The position numbers and the translations under genes are program-made. Shown one piece after another: positions 21,682 to 32,640 of a stretch of DNA of 58,070 nt (positions are counted from its first letter, which is position 1; each line of letters begins with the position of its first letter). The stretch covers positions 547,401-605,470 of the forward strand of contig NW_001865065.1 in assembly GCF_000002865.3 (NCBI RefSeq). Direction: 5' to 3'. The DNA comes from Monosiga brevicollis MX1 (lineage: Eukaryota > Opisthokonta > Choanoflagellata > Craspedida > Salpingoecidae). The notes beneath the pieces were generated by a model that saw nothing but the letters and a program-made list of their open reading frames with translations, did not search any database and had not been told where the DNA came from.

Positions 21682-22015
21682 ATGCGCAGCATCATTGACT
21701 CCTCGCGGCTGAGCGGCGTCCCGTCCAAATCCTTCACCAGCCCCACCAAGATCAAATATGCCTGGTATGCCAGCCGTTCCCAAAGCTTGATGACCGAGTG
21801 CCCGCTTGGTCGTATGTGATACCAACCATGGTCACGTCACATTCATTTTTCAACCTTGGCTTGTCCCATGTTGTTTTAGGGCCGCCATCTTCTTTCTCGG
21901 GGCAGTGGCCATGACTGGTGCACGTCTGGGTTTGGACGCCGCCAAGAAGGAGCATCTGCGCAAAGAGATGGAGCGCGAGCGCGCCGAGCGTGCTCAGCTC
22001 AAGTCGCAAGTCTGA
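21682..22015 (+). CDS. 72-aa single-pass membrane microprotein
   Basis: Two exons (21682-21764, 21880-22015) join in phase: KIKYAW is completed across the GTATGC intron into AAIFFLGAVAMTGARLG. The result is a short polar N-terminus, one hydrophobic helix (about 28-44) and a highly charged C-terminal helix (KKEHLRKEMERERAERAQ). This N-in, one helix, long charged tail layout is common among small mitochondrial inner-membrane assembly factors (PET117-like proteins, for example), but I cannot establish homology. The other possible donor downstream breaks the frame. It is divergent from the ZFAND2 gene. Confidence 0.65.
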
Positions 22016-22589
22016 AGCGTCATCACGCGTCTTCAAGAGCCTGGTGGAGGATAGAAGAGGAGAGAGGGCAGAGGAAGAAGAAGAAGAAAATGTTGAAGAT
22101 GAGTGGAAAAGGTCACGGTGTATCATTGAGACGAAAAGGCAACTGCTGGCCGGCGCTTGATGGGCTGTGCGGTTGTTCATGAACCGTTCTCGGCCACGCT
22201 GGGGCTCCCGGGAATGCTTTTTCTCTGTTTGTGATGTATTAGTTTTGATTATTGGTGAGCGCGTTTTCTTCATGGTGGGTGTGCTTTGGCCTTGGCCCGC
22301 GTGAAACAGAACCTGCGTATCGCCAGTCCAAAGTCCTTGTGCCGTTTGCGTTTGCCCCCCTCAATCGACTCCGTGACGACGCCCGAGGTGCATGTCTTCT
22401 TCCTTGACCTCGACAGTTTGTTGAGCCAAAGCCCAGATCTGACATTTCACTGCTTTCGCAGCCATTGCTCCACCAAAGTCTGACTTGTATCACACATTCT
22501 AGACATGAAGCGAGACAACGGTCACACTTTAAAATATTTTGTCTTGTGTGTGTGGCGTCTCCTCTTTGAGGCTGCCGGTGTCGAGGAGG
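22016..22589. promoter_or_regulatory. Upstream region of the sulfotransferase-like gene
   Basis: TCTGACAT occurs at 22438-22445, followed directly by TTTCACTGCTTTCGCAG (22446-22462), the 17-mer also found at 17033. The latter ends in CAG after a pyrimidine-rich stretch and could be a 5' UTR intron acceptor. No other gene is seen. Confidence 0.4.
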
Positions 22590-23483
22590 ATGGGGGTCAA
22601 CGTGGCGGTTGGACGATGGGCTGTGTGGGGGCTGTTGTTGAGTTGTGTTGTGGTGGCAGCGGTGGTGGATTCTGGGGAGGTCAAGCCGCATAGCCGGAAG
22701 GGTCGCGTGGTGTACATGTATCACTTGCACAAGTGCGGTGGAACCTCTTTTTGCAACGATGCCAAGGCGCAGGAGACGCTCACGTCGCGCAACTCCAACT
22801 GCAACTGGCTCGGGGACGGCGTGGTGCGGCGGCGCGGACCGGGTGGTCTCTTCAACATGGATCTGTCGTGTGAGCGGCGGATGATGCTTATGGGCAAGGA
22901 GGTGACCTATTTCCAGACGGAAAGCATTCTCAATCACAAGCTTTTGGATTGCCCAGAGCAGATCTTGCCCAGCGTACAGTTTCGCAAACCCATGAGCCGC
23001 CTGATATCCCACGTTCGCTTTGATTCCGGCTTTCGGCGCGATGGACTGGCCAAGTTCCGGCTCGAAACCTTTAGCACGGACATTACTGATGATGTGCGGT
23101 ACGGTACAGCGGTGATGAACAACTTTTACATTCGCAGCTTGCTCGGGGAGGATGTGTTCCGTATGCCCCTGGACGCCATTACGCGGGACCACCTCGAAGA
23201 GGCCAAGAAGATCTTGCACAAGATGGTGGTGTTTATTCTCGAGAACAAGGAGACTCGCAACAAGCTGCGCTCGTGCTACTTTGACTGGCCAGCTCCCGAG
23301 CCCGCCAAGTCGGGCACACACGTGAACAAGCTGGGTGGCTCCGTCGATACGTGGATCGAGCGAAATGTGGATGCCGAGTGGTTTGCCGAGATGCGTCGCT
23401 TGAATGCCCTTGACATGGAACTCTACGCCTATGCCGTCGATCTCTCGGCACGTCAGGCCGCCGCCTGCGATGCTTCATCGTAA
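22590..23483 (+). CDS. Intronless Golgi-type sulfotransferase-like protein, 297 aa
   Basis: The ATG at 22590 is followed by a signal-anchor (WAVWGLLLSCVVVAAVV). Next, VVYMYHLHKCGGTSFCN matches the PAPS 5'-phosphosulfate loop style of carbohydrate sulfotransferases (H-x-x-K-x-G-G-T). The segment VQFRKPMSRLISHVRFDSG matches the 3'-phosphate site, where Arg and Ser contact PAP. The protein would be a type II Golgi enzyme transferring sulfate to glycans or proteins. Overall similarity to heparan-sulfate 2-O/6-O enzymes is only at these motifs, so the acceptor is unknown. It is intronless, like the GHL15-type gene and the methyltransferase at 48039. A long antisense frame here is a shadow. Confidence 0.7.
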   Translation: MGVNVAVGRWAVWGLLLSCVVVAAVVDSGEVKPHSRKGRVVYMYHLHKCGGTSFCNDAKAQETLTSRNSNCNWLGDGVVRRRGPGGLFNMDLSCERRMMLMGKEVTYFQTESILNHKLLDCPEQILPSVQFRKPMSRLISHVRFDSGFRRDGLAKFRLETFSTDITDDVRYGTAVMNNFYIRSLLGEDVFRMPLDAITRDHLEEAKKILHKMVVFILENKETRNKLRSCYFDWPAPEPAKSGTHVNKLGGSVDTWIERNVDAEWFAEMRRLNALDMELYAYAVDLSARQAAACDASS

Positions 23484-23902
23484 TCCCTTGGAGAAAGATG
23501 AGAGCTCTGGTGTGTCCTGGTGCTAGCTCAGCTTGACCTTGTTTTCTTGTTCCTCTTGTTCTTTCTCGTCTGACCTTTTTGGATGTTAAGTCTATTCATC
23601 TCACCCCATCCCCGACGTCGGTTCACACCGCCTTGCCATGGCCTGAGCAGTTCGGGGATCCTTCCTGCCTCAAACGAGCCGAGCTGATTCCAATGTCTGT
23701 TTGCTTTGTTTCATTACCAGTGCACTGCTTGTCACACTTTTCCTGTCTCATCGAATGTCAGAAGAAATTTACAAACTGCGCATAGCAACACCAGCACACA
23801 GCCAGAATGTCACACACACCAAACACCAAACGAAAACCAACTTCTTTTGTTTGTTTGGCCTTCAGCAACAAAAGACAAAAGGAGTTAGAGAGAGAAAGAG
23901 AA

Positions 23903-23934
<32 letters not shown>

Positions 23935-24565
23935 CAAAAGAGAAGAGAGAAAGGAGAGAGAGAAAGAGAGCAAGAGAGAGAGAGAGAGTGAATTAGAGCA
24001 CAAGAGAAGACACACACACACACATCCACACACACACACACGCTGCGCGCCAAAACAACAACGACGGCGGTGACCAAACGGCTCTCAACCGCTTGTCTTG
24101 CGCCTCAAGACCTCAAGACCTCAGGGCCTCAAGATCTCAGTAAAAGGCGTGCACACCTCCCGGGGGGCGGTCCAAGGGCAGGCAGGCGCCCAGCTGCAAA
24201 TGCACTTGGATCGGTGTCATTGTTTATTGGTTGGACCATTACCTGTCAGGGGTCCTCCTGGCCGTGCGTGCGTGCGTGCGTACGTGCGTGCGTTCGAGGC
24301 CATCGGGCAGCGCAGCCCGCGCTTGAGCGGCGGCTCATCGTTATTCACCGTGAGGTCGGTGATTCTCCTCTTTTCCCTCTCCTCTTTTCCCTCTCCCTTG
24401 ACGGTTGCCTTCCTACCCAAGGGTGACTTTTGTGAATTGCTTTGCCGGACACGTCCGGCTCACGCCCCCTCTCAGGTGTGACCGGCCTCACGTTTCTCTC
24501 GTCCATTTGCGCAACTGTGATGCCCCGTCATTGCAGGGAAAAACATCGCTTGTTCATTGAACATC
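23484..24565. other. Spacer rich in (GA)n, (CA)n and GTGC repeats
   Basis: Degenerate GA repeats cover about 23886-23990, CA repeats about 24010-24042, and GTGC/GTAC repeats about 24265-24293. No gene is supported. The last 300 bp probably hold the promoter and 5' UTR of the doublecortin-like kinase. Confidence 0.6.
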
Positions 24566-26625
24566 ATGGCGGTTCAGGACTTGGGAACGGCGCGCCGTGC
24601 CGTGTTTTATCGCAACGGTGAATCTCACAGCCGCGGACGTCAAATTGTCATTTCCGAACGCAAATACCCCCATCTCGGCGCCCTCAAGACGGCCCTCACC
24701 AACCTTTTACAATGCCCAAACTCGGTCGAACGCATCTTTGATCTTGATCGCAACGCCTTTATCCAGGACCTCAATGACATTCAACGCAGTGGCCATTACG
24801 TCTGCGCGGGCAAAGAGCGCGTCGATCGCACAATTGACTACACTCGCGTGGCCACTCCCAAATGGCATCGCTCACAACGTGTTGACGCGCTGCGCCGGCG
24901 TCCTCGCCGTCGGCCCACATCCGACCCCGTGCTACAGGGCATGCGCCAAGCACGCGGCGCGCTCCGCCTCCAGCCCTTGCGTCAAGCCCCGCAGGCCAAT
25001 ATTGTCTTGGTGCACCGCCACAATGCCACGCCCACCGATAAGCCGCGGCGTTACGTCATCTCGTTCAAGACGGCCAGCAGCATTCAACAAGTTTGTGACT
25101 CACTCACCCGCCAACTGGCCATCGTCGGTGGGGTGCGGGCTCTCTTCACCCTGCAAGGCCACAAGCTTCGTGACCCAGACGAGTTGTACGAACAGACCCA
25201 TATTGTCGCCGTTGGTCCAGAGAAGATTAATCGCGCCTGGCTGGAAGAATACGCCACACACCACGTCTTACCCCATGCTCCGCCAGCTGCCGCGCCAGAT
25301 ACCGGCGCAGCTGCAACCGCCGAAGCTGCGCCAAGGGCCTCAGATCCTGGGGCTGTGACAGAAGCCAACCGATATCCGGTGTCTCCTGGTTCCAAAAACC
25401 TCAATGGCACACCGCCTGTGCCCCCCCTTGGTACAAAGACTTCCGCCCAGGCTGACTCGGGCGTCGATCTCGTTTCCGCTCGATCCGCTCCGCCTGATCT
25501 TCATCAATCGCAGGACCACCAACGCCTACCACATCCCCCTCAACAAAAACGGCAGCGACCGCCCAAGCCGGGTCAAGAACAAGATGCAGCTATAACTGCA
25601 CGGCACACGCCGTTTCAAGCCCAGCCGCAAGAGAGTCAAGACGAACAAAGGAACCTCGAAAAGCCCGAGCAGCCCGAGCAGCCGAAAATGCAGGACCCTT
25701 CATCCGCTGCAAGCCCCACCCTACCGCAGCCGAGCCATGATGATACACCCTTGCCGACCGTCGCCAAGGCGGCGGCACAAGCGGACGACACTCTCTCCGA
25801 GTCCAGTCCTGACCCAACAGACAAGGCCATGCCCCCAGCCGAGGAGAGTGACGTTGAACTGCCCTCGACTTCAGAGTTTGTGCAAGGTTTGTGACTGCAA
25901 TGCTTCGCCCGACTCTTGGCTTCCCGGCCCTTCTAGTCGTGCATGTTGGCCTCGTCTTACCCCAATGTTCTATCAGATGGATCTGTTGAGGCACCCGATG
26001 CCACCGGACATGCCACGCGGGCCAACCAACAGGTGGATTACTTGGTGTCGCAAGCTGACGAGCTCGACCGAAAGGCTGATCTGGAGCGTCAGCGGCAACG
26101 ACAAAAGGCCAAGGCCAAATTGGCCCAACGCTCCCAGCAACAGCACCATCTTCTTGAACATGCCGAAGCCATGGAACAAAATCTACAAGAGCAGCACGAT
26201 GCCGAGCGCAAGCGACAGCAGGCCGCATTTGAAGAGAAGCTGAAGCACCGTCAACCAGACGAGGACGACGAAGCAACAGACCACGTGGGGGAGGATGCAG
26301 AGCAGGCGCTGACGGCCGATCCAAATGTTGGCACCACGCCCGAGGCTCTGCACGTCCCTTCCTCACGGCCATCCAAAGCAGACTCGCCCATGCCTACAAG
26401 CCATGTGTCCTCCAAGCAATCAGCTGCCCCCGCCATGGACATACCCAACACCGTCGCAGAAGAGGACGCTTCATCGGGAGAGGATCTTGAACAGGCGACG
26501 CGCCAGTCGCCACTGGCCGATCAAATGTCAGCATCGCCACCTCCATCCAATTCGCCCGACTTGACCAATATTTCAAATCAAACTGGTGACTTGGCAACCA
26601 GCGTTCCGCCCCCTTCTCCTCCGCT

Positions 26626-26684
<59 letters not shown>

Positions 26685-28339
26685 ATGCGACCCAGGACGC
26701 ACCAAAAGCCACTCTTGATTCTTCAGTCAAATCTTCGGGCATCAAGGCAGGCGCCAGTCGATTAAAAGCCCCCAACAAAGTAGGAGGGGTGCGCAAGGCT
26801 GGTGTGCCTCGGGCCAAACCCAGCAACGTCCATCACCACAACTCGAGCAAAGCAGCGCCGACCCCTGCCAAGTCACCGCGGCAGTCCAACAGCTCCGCGC
26901 CTTCAGCGTCGCCGGCTGCGTCCTCATCCAACGCTTCTCCCAAATCTACCAAAGCAAGCAAGAACACGGACAGCCCAAGCGTACCGGACATGACGCCTGA
27001 AACTGCTGCTGAACTGGAGCGCCCCGTCACGCGCGCCGAAGATCGGGAGCAGCCAGGCTTGGAAGCCACCATTGGACGCACACAACAACTCAAGCGCAGC
27101 GAGACAGAGATTGAGTCGGCGCTTGTCGGCGATGGTGTGGGTCTTGTGCCGCCCGAGGCTGTGGCAGCCCTGGGCCCGCGACCAGACAGTAAGCTCTCTT
27201 TTTATGGTATCGTCAAGGAACTCTTTGTACGAGAACACATTGAGCTGATGGAAAAGCTCGGCGACGGAAACTTTGCCGACGTGCTGCGTTGTCGCCACCG
27301 CGCCACCGGACAAATGTACGCCGTAAAGGTTATTGACAAGCGGAACGTGCCCGGCAAACGCGAGGAACGCATGATCATGCACGAAGTATGTCCCATCAAC
27401 TTTCTAGTCGGTCGAGAAAGATAGTGGCAACCTCTCATTTCCTTCACGTCCTGACTCCTGTGTCGTCTTGCTTGTTGCCATGGCATTGCGCTGTGTCGCC
27501 GAATCACGTAGATCAAGACGATGCGCACCATGAAGCACCCTGGCTGCGTTCGTCTTTTCGACGTATTTGAGACCAAAGGTAGGTTTCAGTCAGTGTGTGG
27601 AGCCCCAGCATCTTGCTGACCATCGCTGTTTTCTTTCAGTGTGATGTTCACCGGTAATGCTCACGGATATCCACGTCTAGGCAAAATCTTTCTGGTTATG
27701 GAGCTGATGAAGGATGGTGACTTGTTTGATCACATCGTACGCCACAGCAAGTTTAACGAAGCCGATGCCAAACCCATGGTTATTGACATGTTGCAAGCCC
27801 TCAAGTATATGCACGACCACAACATTATTCACCGCGATCTGTATGTTCTGGTGTCGATTGGCTGTCATCCTTCCGCTCCAGACCCGAATGCCGACTCATT
27901 TCGAATGTTTTGCAGGAAACCGGAAAACGTGTTATTGACGCGCGACAAAGGGGGCCCATTGCGTCTCAAGCTCGCAGATTTTGGTTTATCCATGGTGGTG
28001 CGCGAACAGCTCTTTGCCGTGTGTGGCACGCCGACCTATGTGGCACCTGAGATCATCGATGAAAACGGCGGTGGTTACAATCTCGAGGTCGATCTTTGGG
28101 CCATTGGTGTCATCAGCTACATCTTGCTTTGTGGCTTTCCGCCTTTTGCTAGCTCTAAAAAGGATCAGAAGGAACTCTTTGACCGCATTCGAGCGGGCAG
28201 CTTCTCCTTCCCTCTGCCCTACTGGAACAAGATCTCCACTACGGCCCGCGACTTTATCAGCAAGCTCTTGGTGGTTGATCCAGCTAAGCGGCTCACGGCA
28301 AAGCAGGCCCTTCGCCATCCTTGGCTCGCTCGCTCTTGA
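24566..28339 (+). CDS. DCLK: Doublecortin-like kinase (two DCX domains + CaMK-type kinase), 1126 aa
   Basis: Exons are 24566-25886, 25977-27385, 27512-27578, 27681-27840 and 27916-28339. Residues about 10-95 form a first DCX domain (RAVFYRNG, FDLDRNAF, YVCAGKERV). About 148-232 form a second (NIVLVHRHN, GVRALFTLQGHKLRDPDEL, IVAVGPEK). DCX domains bind microtubules. A very long, low-complexity linker (about 250-850) includes a charged coiled-coil-like stretch and a run of about 20 alanines (26628-26690). The C-terminal kinase is complete: GDGNFADV, YAVKVI lysine, HRDLKPEN, DFG, YVAPEII and a CaMK-type end. The closest family is DCLK, which links microtubule binding to Ser/Thr phosphorylation, in cilia or the cytoskeleton. 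The ATG at 24566 puts the DCX fold immediately after a 10-residue lead. Confidence 0.93.
26628..26690 (+). repeat. (GCT)n coding repeat, polyalanine
   Basis: A run of GCT codons in the DCLK linker encodes about 20 consecutive alanines. Being nearly pure in one codon, it is likely length-polymorphic. Confidence 0.9.
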
Positions 28340-28840
28340 GGCGGAGCCAGTTCTTTAGTAGCCGCAACGGTGTTCTTCTCGGTATCGCACCGCACATCTT
28401 CTGGGCGTACCGACCATTGTTTTCAAAAACCAAAGCAGTGCGGTGGCAGGATCTCTTTTCAAGTGTCTCCCTCTATTTGCTTGGGTTTTGCCGCAGAGCG
28501 GCGTTTTGTTTCTCCTGTAATTTCTTCTGCCTTTTTGACTTTTGCTTTATAAGTCGCTAGTCGCGACAGGCTTATTTGACCATCTTATACCGTCTGTCTT
28601 TACTTTTTCTGTGGCCACGGCTGGCTCGGGCTACAGGCGTCCTGCCTGTTTTTTTTTTTTTTTTTCCGTGACTTGTGTTCCTCTGGCATTTTGGCGTTGT
28701 GCCGTAGTATGTGTGATGTGGGGACAGACCTGACAGAGGATTGCACGCCAGGCTTTGGCATAAATTGGACAGTGTTGCATTCAGTCGGACGATGCTGCAT
28801 TACACCCCGCAGATTGTGGTCACGCGATGTTGTGTTCAGT
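28340..28840. other. Convergent 3' spacer DCLK / POLR3E
   Basis: It contains a T-run (about 28648-28666) and no supported gene. It is likely two 3' UTRs facing each other. Confidence 0.5.
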
Positions 28841-31800
28841 CTATCGCTGCGCGGTTTCCTTGCGGTGCTCTTCATCAATGTCCAGCCGCTCATACAGGCT
28901 AAAAGGTTGAAACGGCCCGCGTAGATACTCGTGAGACCCAACGACTGCCCTTCTCTGCCAGTGAAAGGAGGAAAACGAAAGGCGGTGCAACACGTACTCT
29001 CGCTGAAACTCGATGAAGATGGGTTGCATCTTCTTCACCAGGTCGGGATGGCTGCTTTGAAAGCTTGCATCTTCTGGAATCTATCCAGTTGTAACGCCAA
29101 AGTCATTCAAGAGTGCGTAAGGAATTTGCGAAAGAGGAAGAATTACGGTCATCGGGGATGGACGTATGCGGGGATTGCCAGCGGACCTTGAGGTGGTGCA
29201 GTCGGGACGAGTCTTGCTTGGTAAGCTGATGCACGCACGCAGACACATGAACACGCCGCCGCGAGGCAAACTGCTGCATGGGGACGCTGTACTGGATGCA
29301 ATGGAAGACACTGCAGAGACAACAGAGGAAAGGAACTTACATTCTCGAGTACCTGGCCAGCATCGGGTTCACGCAACTTGCCGTACTTCATGACTTGGGC
29401 CTTGGTCACAACTTTGCCATACGCAAAGCGCCACAACTAGCGAAAGAGCAAGGGTGAATCGCCTGCTCAATTTTTCGACGCTTTCTAGGATAGCTGACAG
29501 GACAGTGTCTTACAGCATAGTCTCGCGCAGCCTGCATCCGCTCAGCGGGCGCACCCGTGTAAAAACTATTGCACGCATCAGGGTGCACAAGGGGGCTACA
29601 AGAGGGAGCGGGGCAAAAGGCAGGCAGGAACCAAAATGAAAACACGGCAATTTCAAAATGGAGCAATTTAGGTCCGCCCAGGCAAAGTTGAGGGCGGTAG
29701 GATTGAGGGACTCACCTACGTGCCACCCAGACACCATTGATCAAAAGCGCCATGGATGGCAACAGACGCTTGAGTTGGTAATGCTCGCCAGGAGCCACAT
29801 GCTTGCAAATGTCCGAGTAGCGGAGAGCCTCGGCTGTGGCACGCACAGGCAGAACCCACAGCGCGCGGTGTATGTCACCAGCAGAATGAGGTTCTGGCCG
29901 GCACCCTCTGGTTCATCGTGTGCCAACAACGCAACCCACCCTGTCGCAAAAAGTGGCGCAGCATGTCCTTCAGAGGTAGCTTCTTCATGTCCGCCAGTGT
30001 CATCAGGCGTGTGCTCTACTCCAGACGGGGTGTAGAAAAGTGAGAAGGCATGATGTCAATGACCCATTTCAGCTTGAGATGTAAAGGAGAACCGACCTCC
30101 TTGATTGAGGGGGTCTTTCGGGTTGTTTGTTGCCTGTGGATCGAATCGGGACAGCGCATCGTGTGATCGGGTCAGGCTGCGCAAATAAGAGAGAGAGGGA
30201 GAGGAAGGGTTGGAGTGCATGTGGGGGAAAGAGGAAAACACGAGAAAAAGAATGGAGAGGACGACGAACCGACTGTCGGATGCTTGAGCGTTGAGGCGAT
30301 TCACATATTCCTCGGCTAGAGCAAAGCATGTTGCAGACAACGTACAAGTTGTGAGGCAAGCAAGATGTGTTGAAATTAGTCCGGGCTGTTCATACGTGTC
30401 ATCTCCAAGGGAATGGGCATGGCTGCAGTGCTACGCAAAAGCTCCCGTTGCTCCATGGCCACACGTGTCTAAGACGTCGAGTTTGTGCACAGTCGAAATT
30501 ACTCGAGTTACGAAGGTGCGCGGTGATCCTTCTCAAACTAAACAACAGCAACAACAACAGCAAAAAGCAGCAAGATGGTGGTAGAGCAAGCGAACCGAGC
30601 TGTGGCGATACTGCAATGGCACCCAAGTTTCTTCGTCGATCTGTTGGCGCATGTGGGCATAGGACTTTTTGCGAGCGGCAGCTGCGCGAGCCGTCTCCAC
30701 GCGCTTGACTTTGACCTAGATGTGATGCAGACATCACACGGTCGGACAGAGCGAAAGCGGTGGCCGGTCAGAGCTTGAAGCGGAAAGGGAGACGTCTGAC
30801 ACTGTGGTGGGGTGTGACTACATACTCGAACACGAGAATCGCTTTCAGCTGGGCCATCTGCCGCTTCCTCTTCGTTGCCAGCCGCCTTGGCGGCCTTTTG
30901 ACGAGCCTCGGCCTCGTCCAAATGATGAAGGTTGGGGCGTAATTGGAAGACGTTTCGCAGAGGGGCCACGTGCACCTCACCACGGTGAATAAGAGCAGCT
31001 GCGTACGGCGAGGCTTGGGGTGTGCAAGTGGAGGTCATCAGTAAATGGTCCATGAGTCCACTGGGAAAGGTCTTGGTGTTGCCTTCGTCGTTTGAGCCCT
31101 CTTGATTTCACCGCGAGGCCACCAAACAAATGAACAAAAACACAAGACACGAGGTGAGGGAAATGGGAAAAATGGCGACAATTTGGATGAGAAGGGTGCA
31201 GGGCCAACGAGGTGCGGCCAACCACCCACCAGGGTCGGACTTGGCTTGCGGGTAGGGTTCATTGGCCAAGTCCGCCAGCTCTTCGCTGCTCAGCAGAATG
31301 GTTTAAACAGGTGATCGATTGCACCAGGGAGGTGAAAGGATGCCGAGCATAACACGGGATGTATTAAGCATAGAGGGATTCAACATACCCCTTTGGAAAG
31401 TCGTAGTGTGGGTTATTGTCGGGTTCAATGGGAACCTTCAGCTCAACAGCCTGGGCCTTGGGTCGGAACCGGGATTCCTGCATGTGCCCGCAACATAGAG
31501 GTCCACCATGACGAGGCAAGTGAGACCACGCACAAGGAAACAATTGCAGCAACATGACTGGCAGCGCACGCACCAAATTGCCATCGCCGCTGACAAAGGG
31601 GCGCAGCGCTGAGCGCATGGGATATTGATACTGAGAAAACAGTGCGCAAAACGAGCCAAGGGACCGGGGTCAGAAACAAGGCGACGCTGGTGATGGAGAG
31701 AAGTGAGGCGACACGGGAGAAGAGAAGAAGGAACGTTGGCACAAAGCTGTACCAGGTAGAGTTGTTCTTGCAGGGCCGTTGAAACAAAAACGTTGAGCTA

Positions 31801-32119
31801 AGACGAGGAGGAGCGAGGGCGTGAACCGAGGACAGAGCAGCATGCGTGCGCAGCCTGGGGGTCAGCGACAAACCTCAGCGATAACGGGATCATCGTCGTC
31901 GTCCTCAATCACGTCCCCGTCCCCCTTCATGAGGTTTGCTGTGTTTGTTCTAAGACCGGTGCAGAAAGACGGGTCAGCTCCTGGCACAGAAGCAGGGGAA
32001 GTGTGGTGGGCCGGCTCACGACATGCATGGGTGACATACGGCTGGTCAGCCACGTCGGCGTCATCGGTGACTTCACGCTTCACCACGGCTTCACCACTCG
32101 TATCCATGGCCTCTGACAT
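28841..32119 (-). CDS. POLR3E: RNA polymerase III subunit RPC5, 18 exons, 524 aa
   Basis: Eighteen phase-consistent exons start at 32119, 31949, 31797, 31630, 31477, 31288, 31100, 30715, 30468, 30315, 30132, 30015, 29833, 29595, 29436, 29291, 29080 and 28898; the stop is at 28841. Recognisable RPC5 blocks are DDDDDPVIAELNVFVSTALQ, QEQLYLYQYPMR, PYAAALIHRGEVHVAPLRNV with FQLRPNLHHLDEAEAR, KKSYAHMRQQIDEETWVPLQ, LMTLADMKKLPLKDML, LLPSMALLINGVWVA, and HPDLVKKMQ near the end. RPC5 pairs with RPC4 (TFIIF-like) in initiation and termination of Pol III. The protein is shorter than human POLR3E (about 700 aa) and stops soon after the winged-helix region. The acceptor of exon 16 (29291) is chosen over an earlier AG because it keeps the frame. 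Confidence 0.92.
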
Positions 32120-32640
32120 GGTTGGTTGTTTCTATTCAGCCTTTCCACCACCCCAGTGCCCGTCTCGTTACCGCCTCTGCCGCCGCTACCGCCACTACCG
32201 CCACGACCGCCGCTGCCGTGTGTGCCGGTGTCTCAAGTCAAGATCGAGTGCAAATGGCGAACGCAGTGAAGATACCAGAAATTTACGCCTTGCGTTACAC
32301 GTGATTCGTCTTCAGCTGACAATGTTGGCTTTTTACTTTACAGAGGTCATCATGAGCTTGTAAAATTGCGTCATCCGATGTCAAAAGTGTGACAACTGTT
32401 ACACCTTCAAAGACCACACCTTCTCGTTGCTTGCCTTTGAGTTTCCGCCTTGAGCTGTTTGCTTCGAGCATATCTCTGGTTCATCGTCGCTTTGCGTCGA
32501 CTTCTCTGAAAATACCTTTTCTTCTGCCTTGTCTTCTCTTCATTAGCTTCTCTCTTCTCTGCTAACTCGACCCAGCTCATCACCTTCTCTCCATCTCCTT
32601 TTTTTTTTAAAACAAAACAGCAGTTTGGGATTTTTGAGAA
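32120..32640. promoter_or_regulatory. Divergent promoter POLR3E / MCCC2
   Basis: The 521 bp spacer has repeated GCCGCTACC-type units (about 32169-32216), a long pyrimidine-rich stretch (about 32400-32600) and a T-run at about 32600. No TATA box is obvious. Confidence 0.4.

Noticed and set aside
22239-23321. Open frame of 360 codons on the minus strand
   Set aside because: It lies antisense to the sulfotransferase-like gene, whose forward frame has signal-anchor and PAPS motifs. The antisense frame has no family features.
26628-26690. CAG/CTG repeat as a possible polyglutamine gene on the minus strand
   Set aside because: The plus-strand frame is the DCLK linker with intact DCX and kinase domains on either side; the glutamine run exists only in the antisense shadow.
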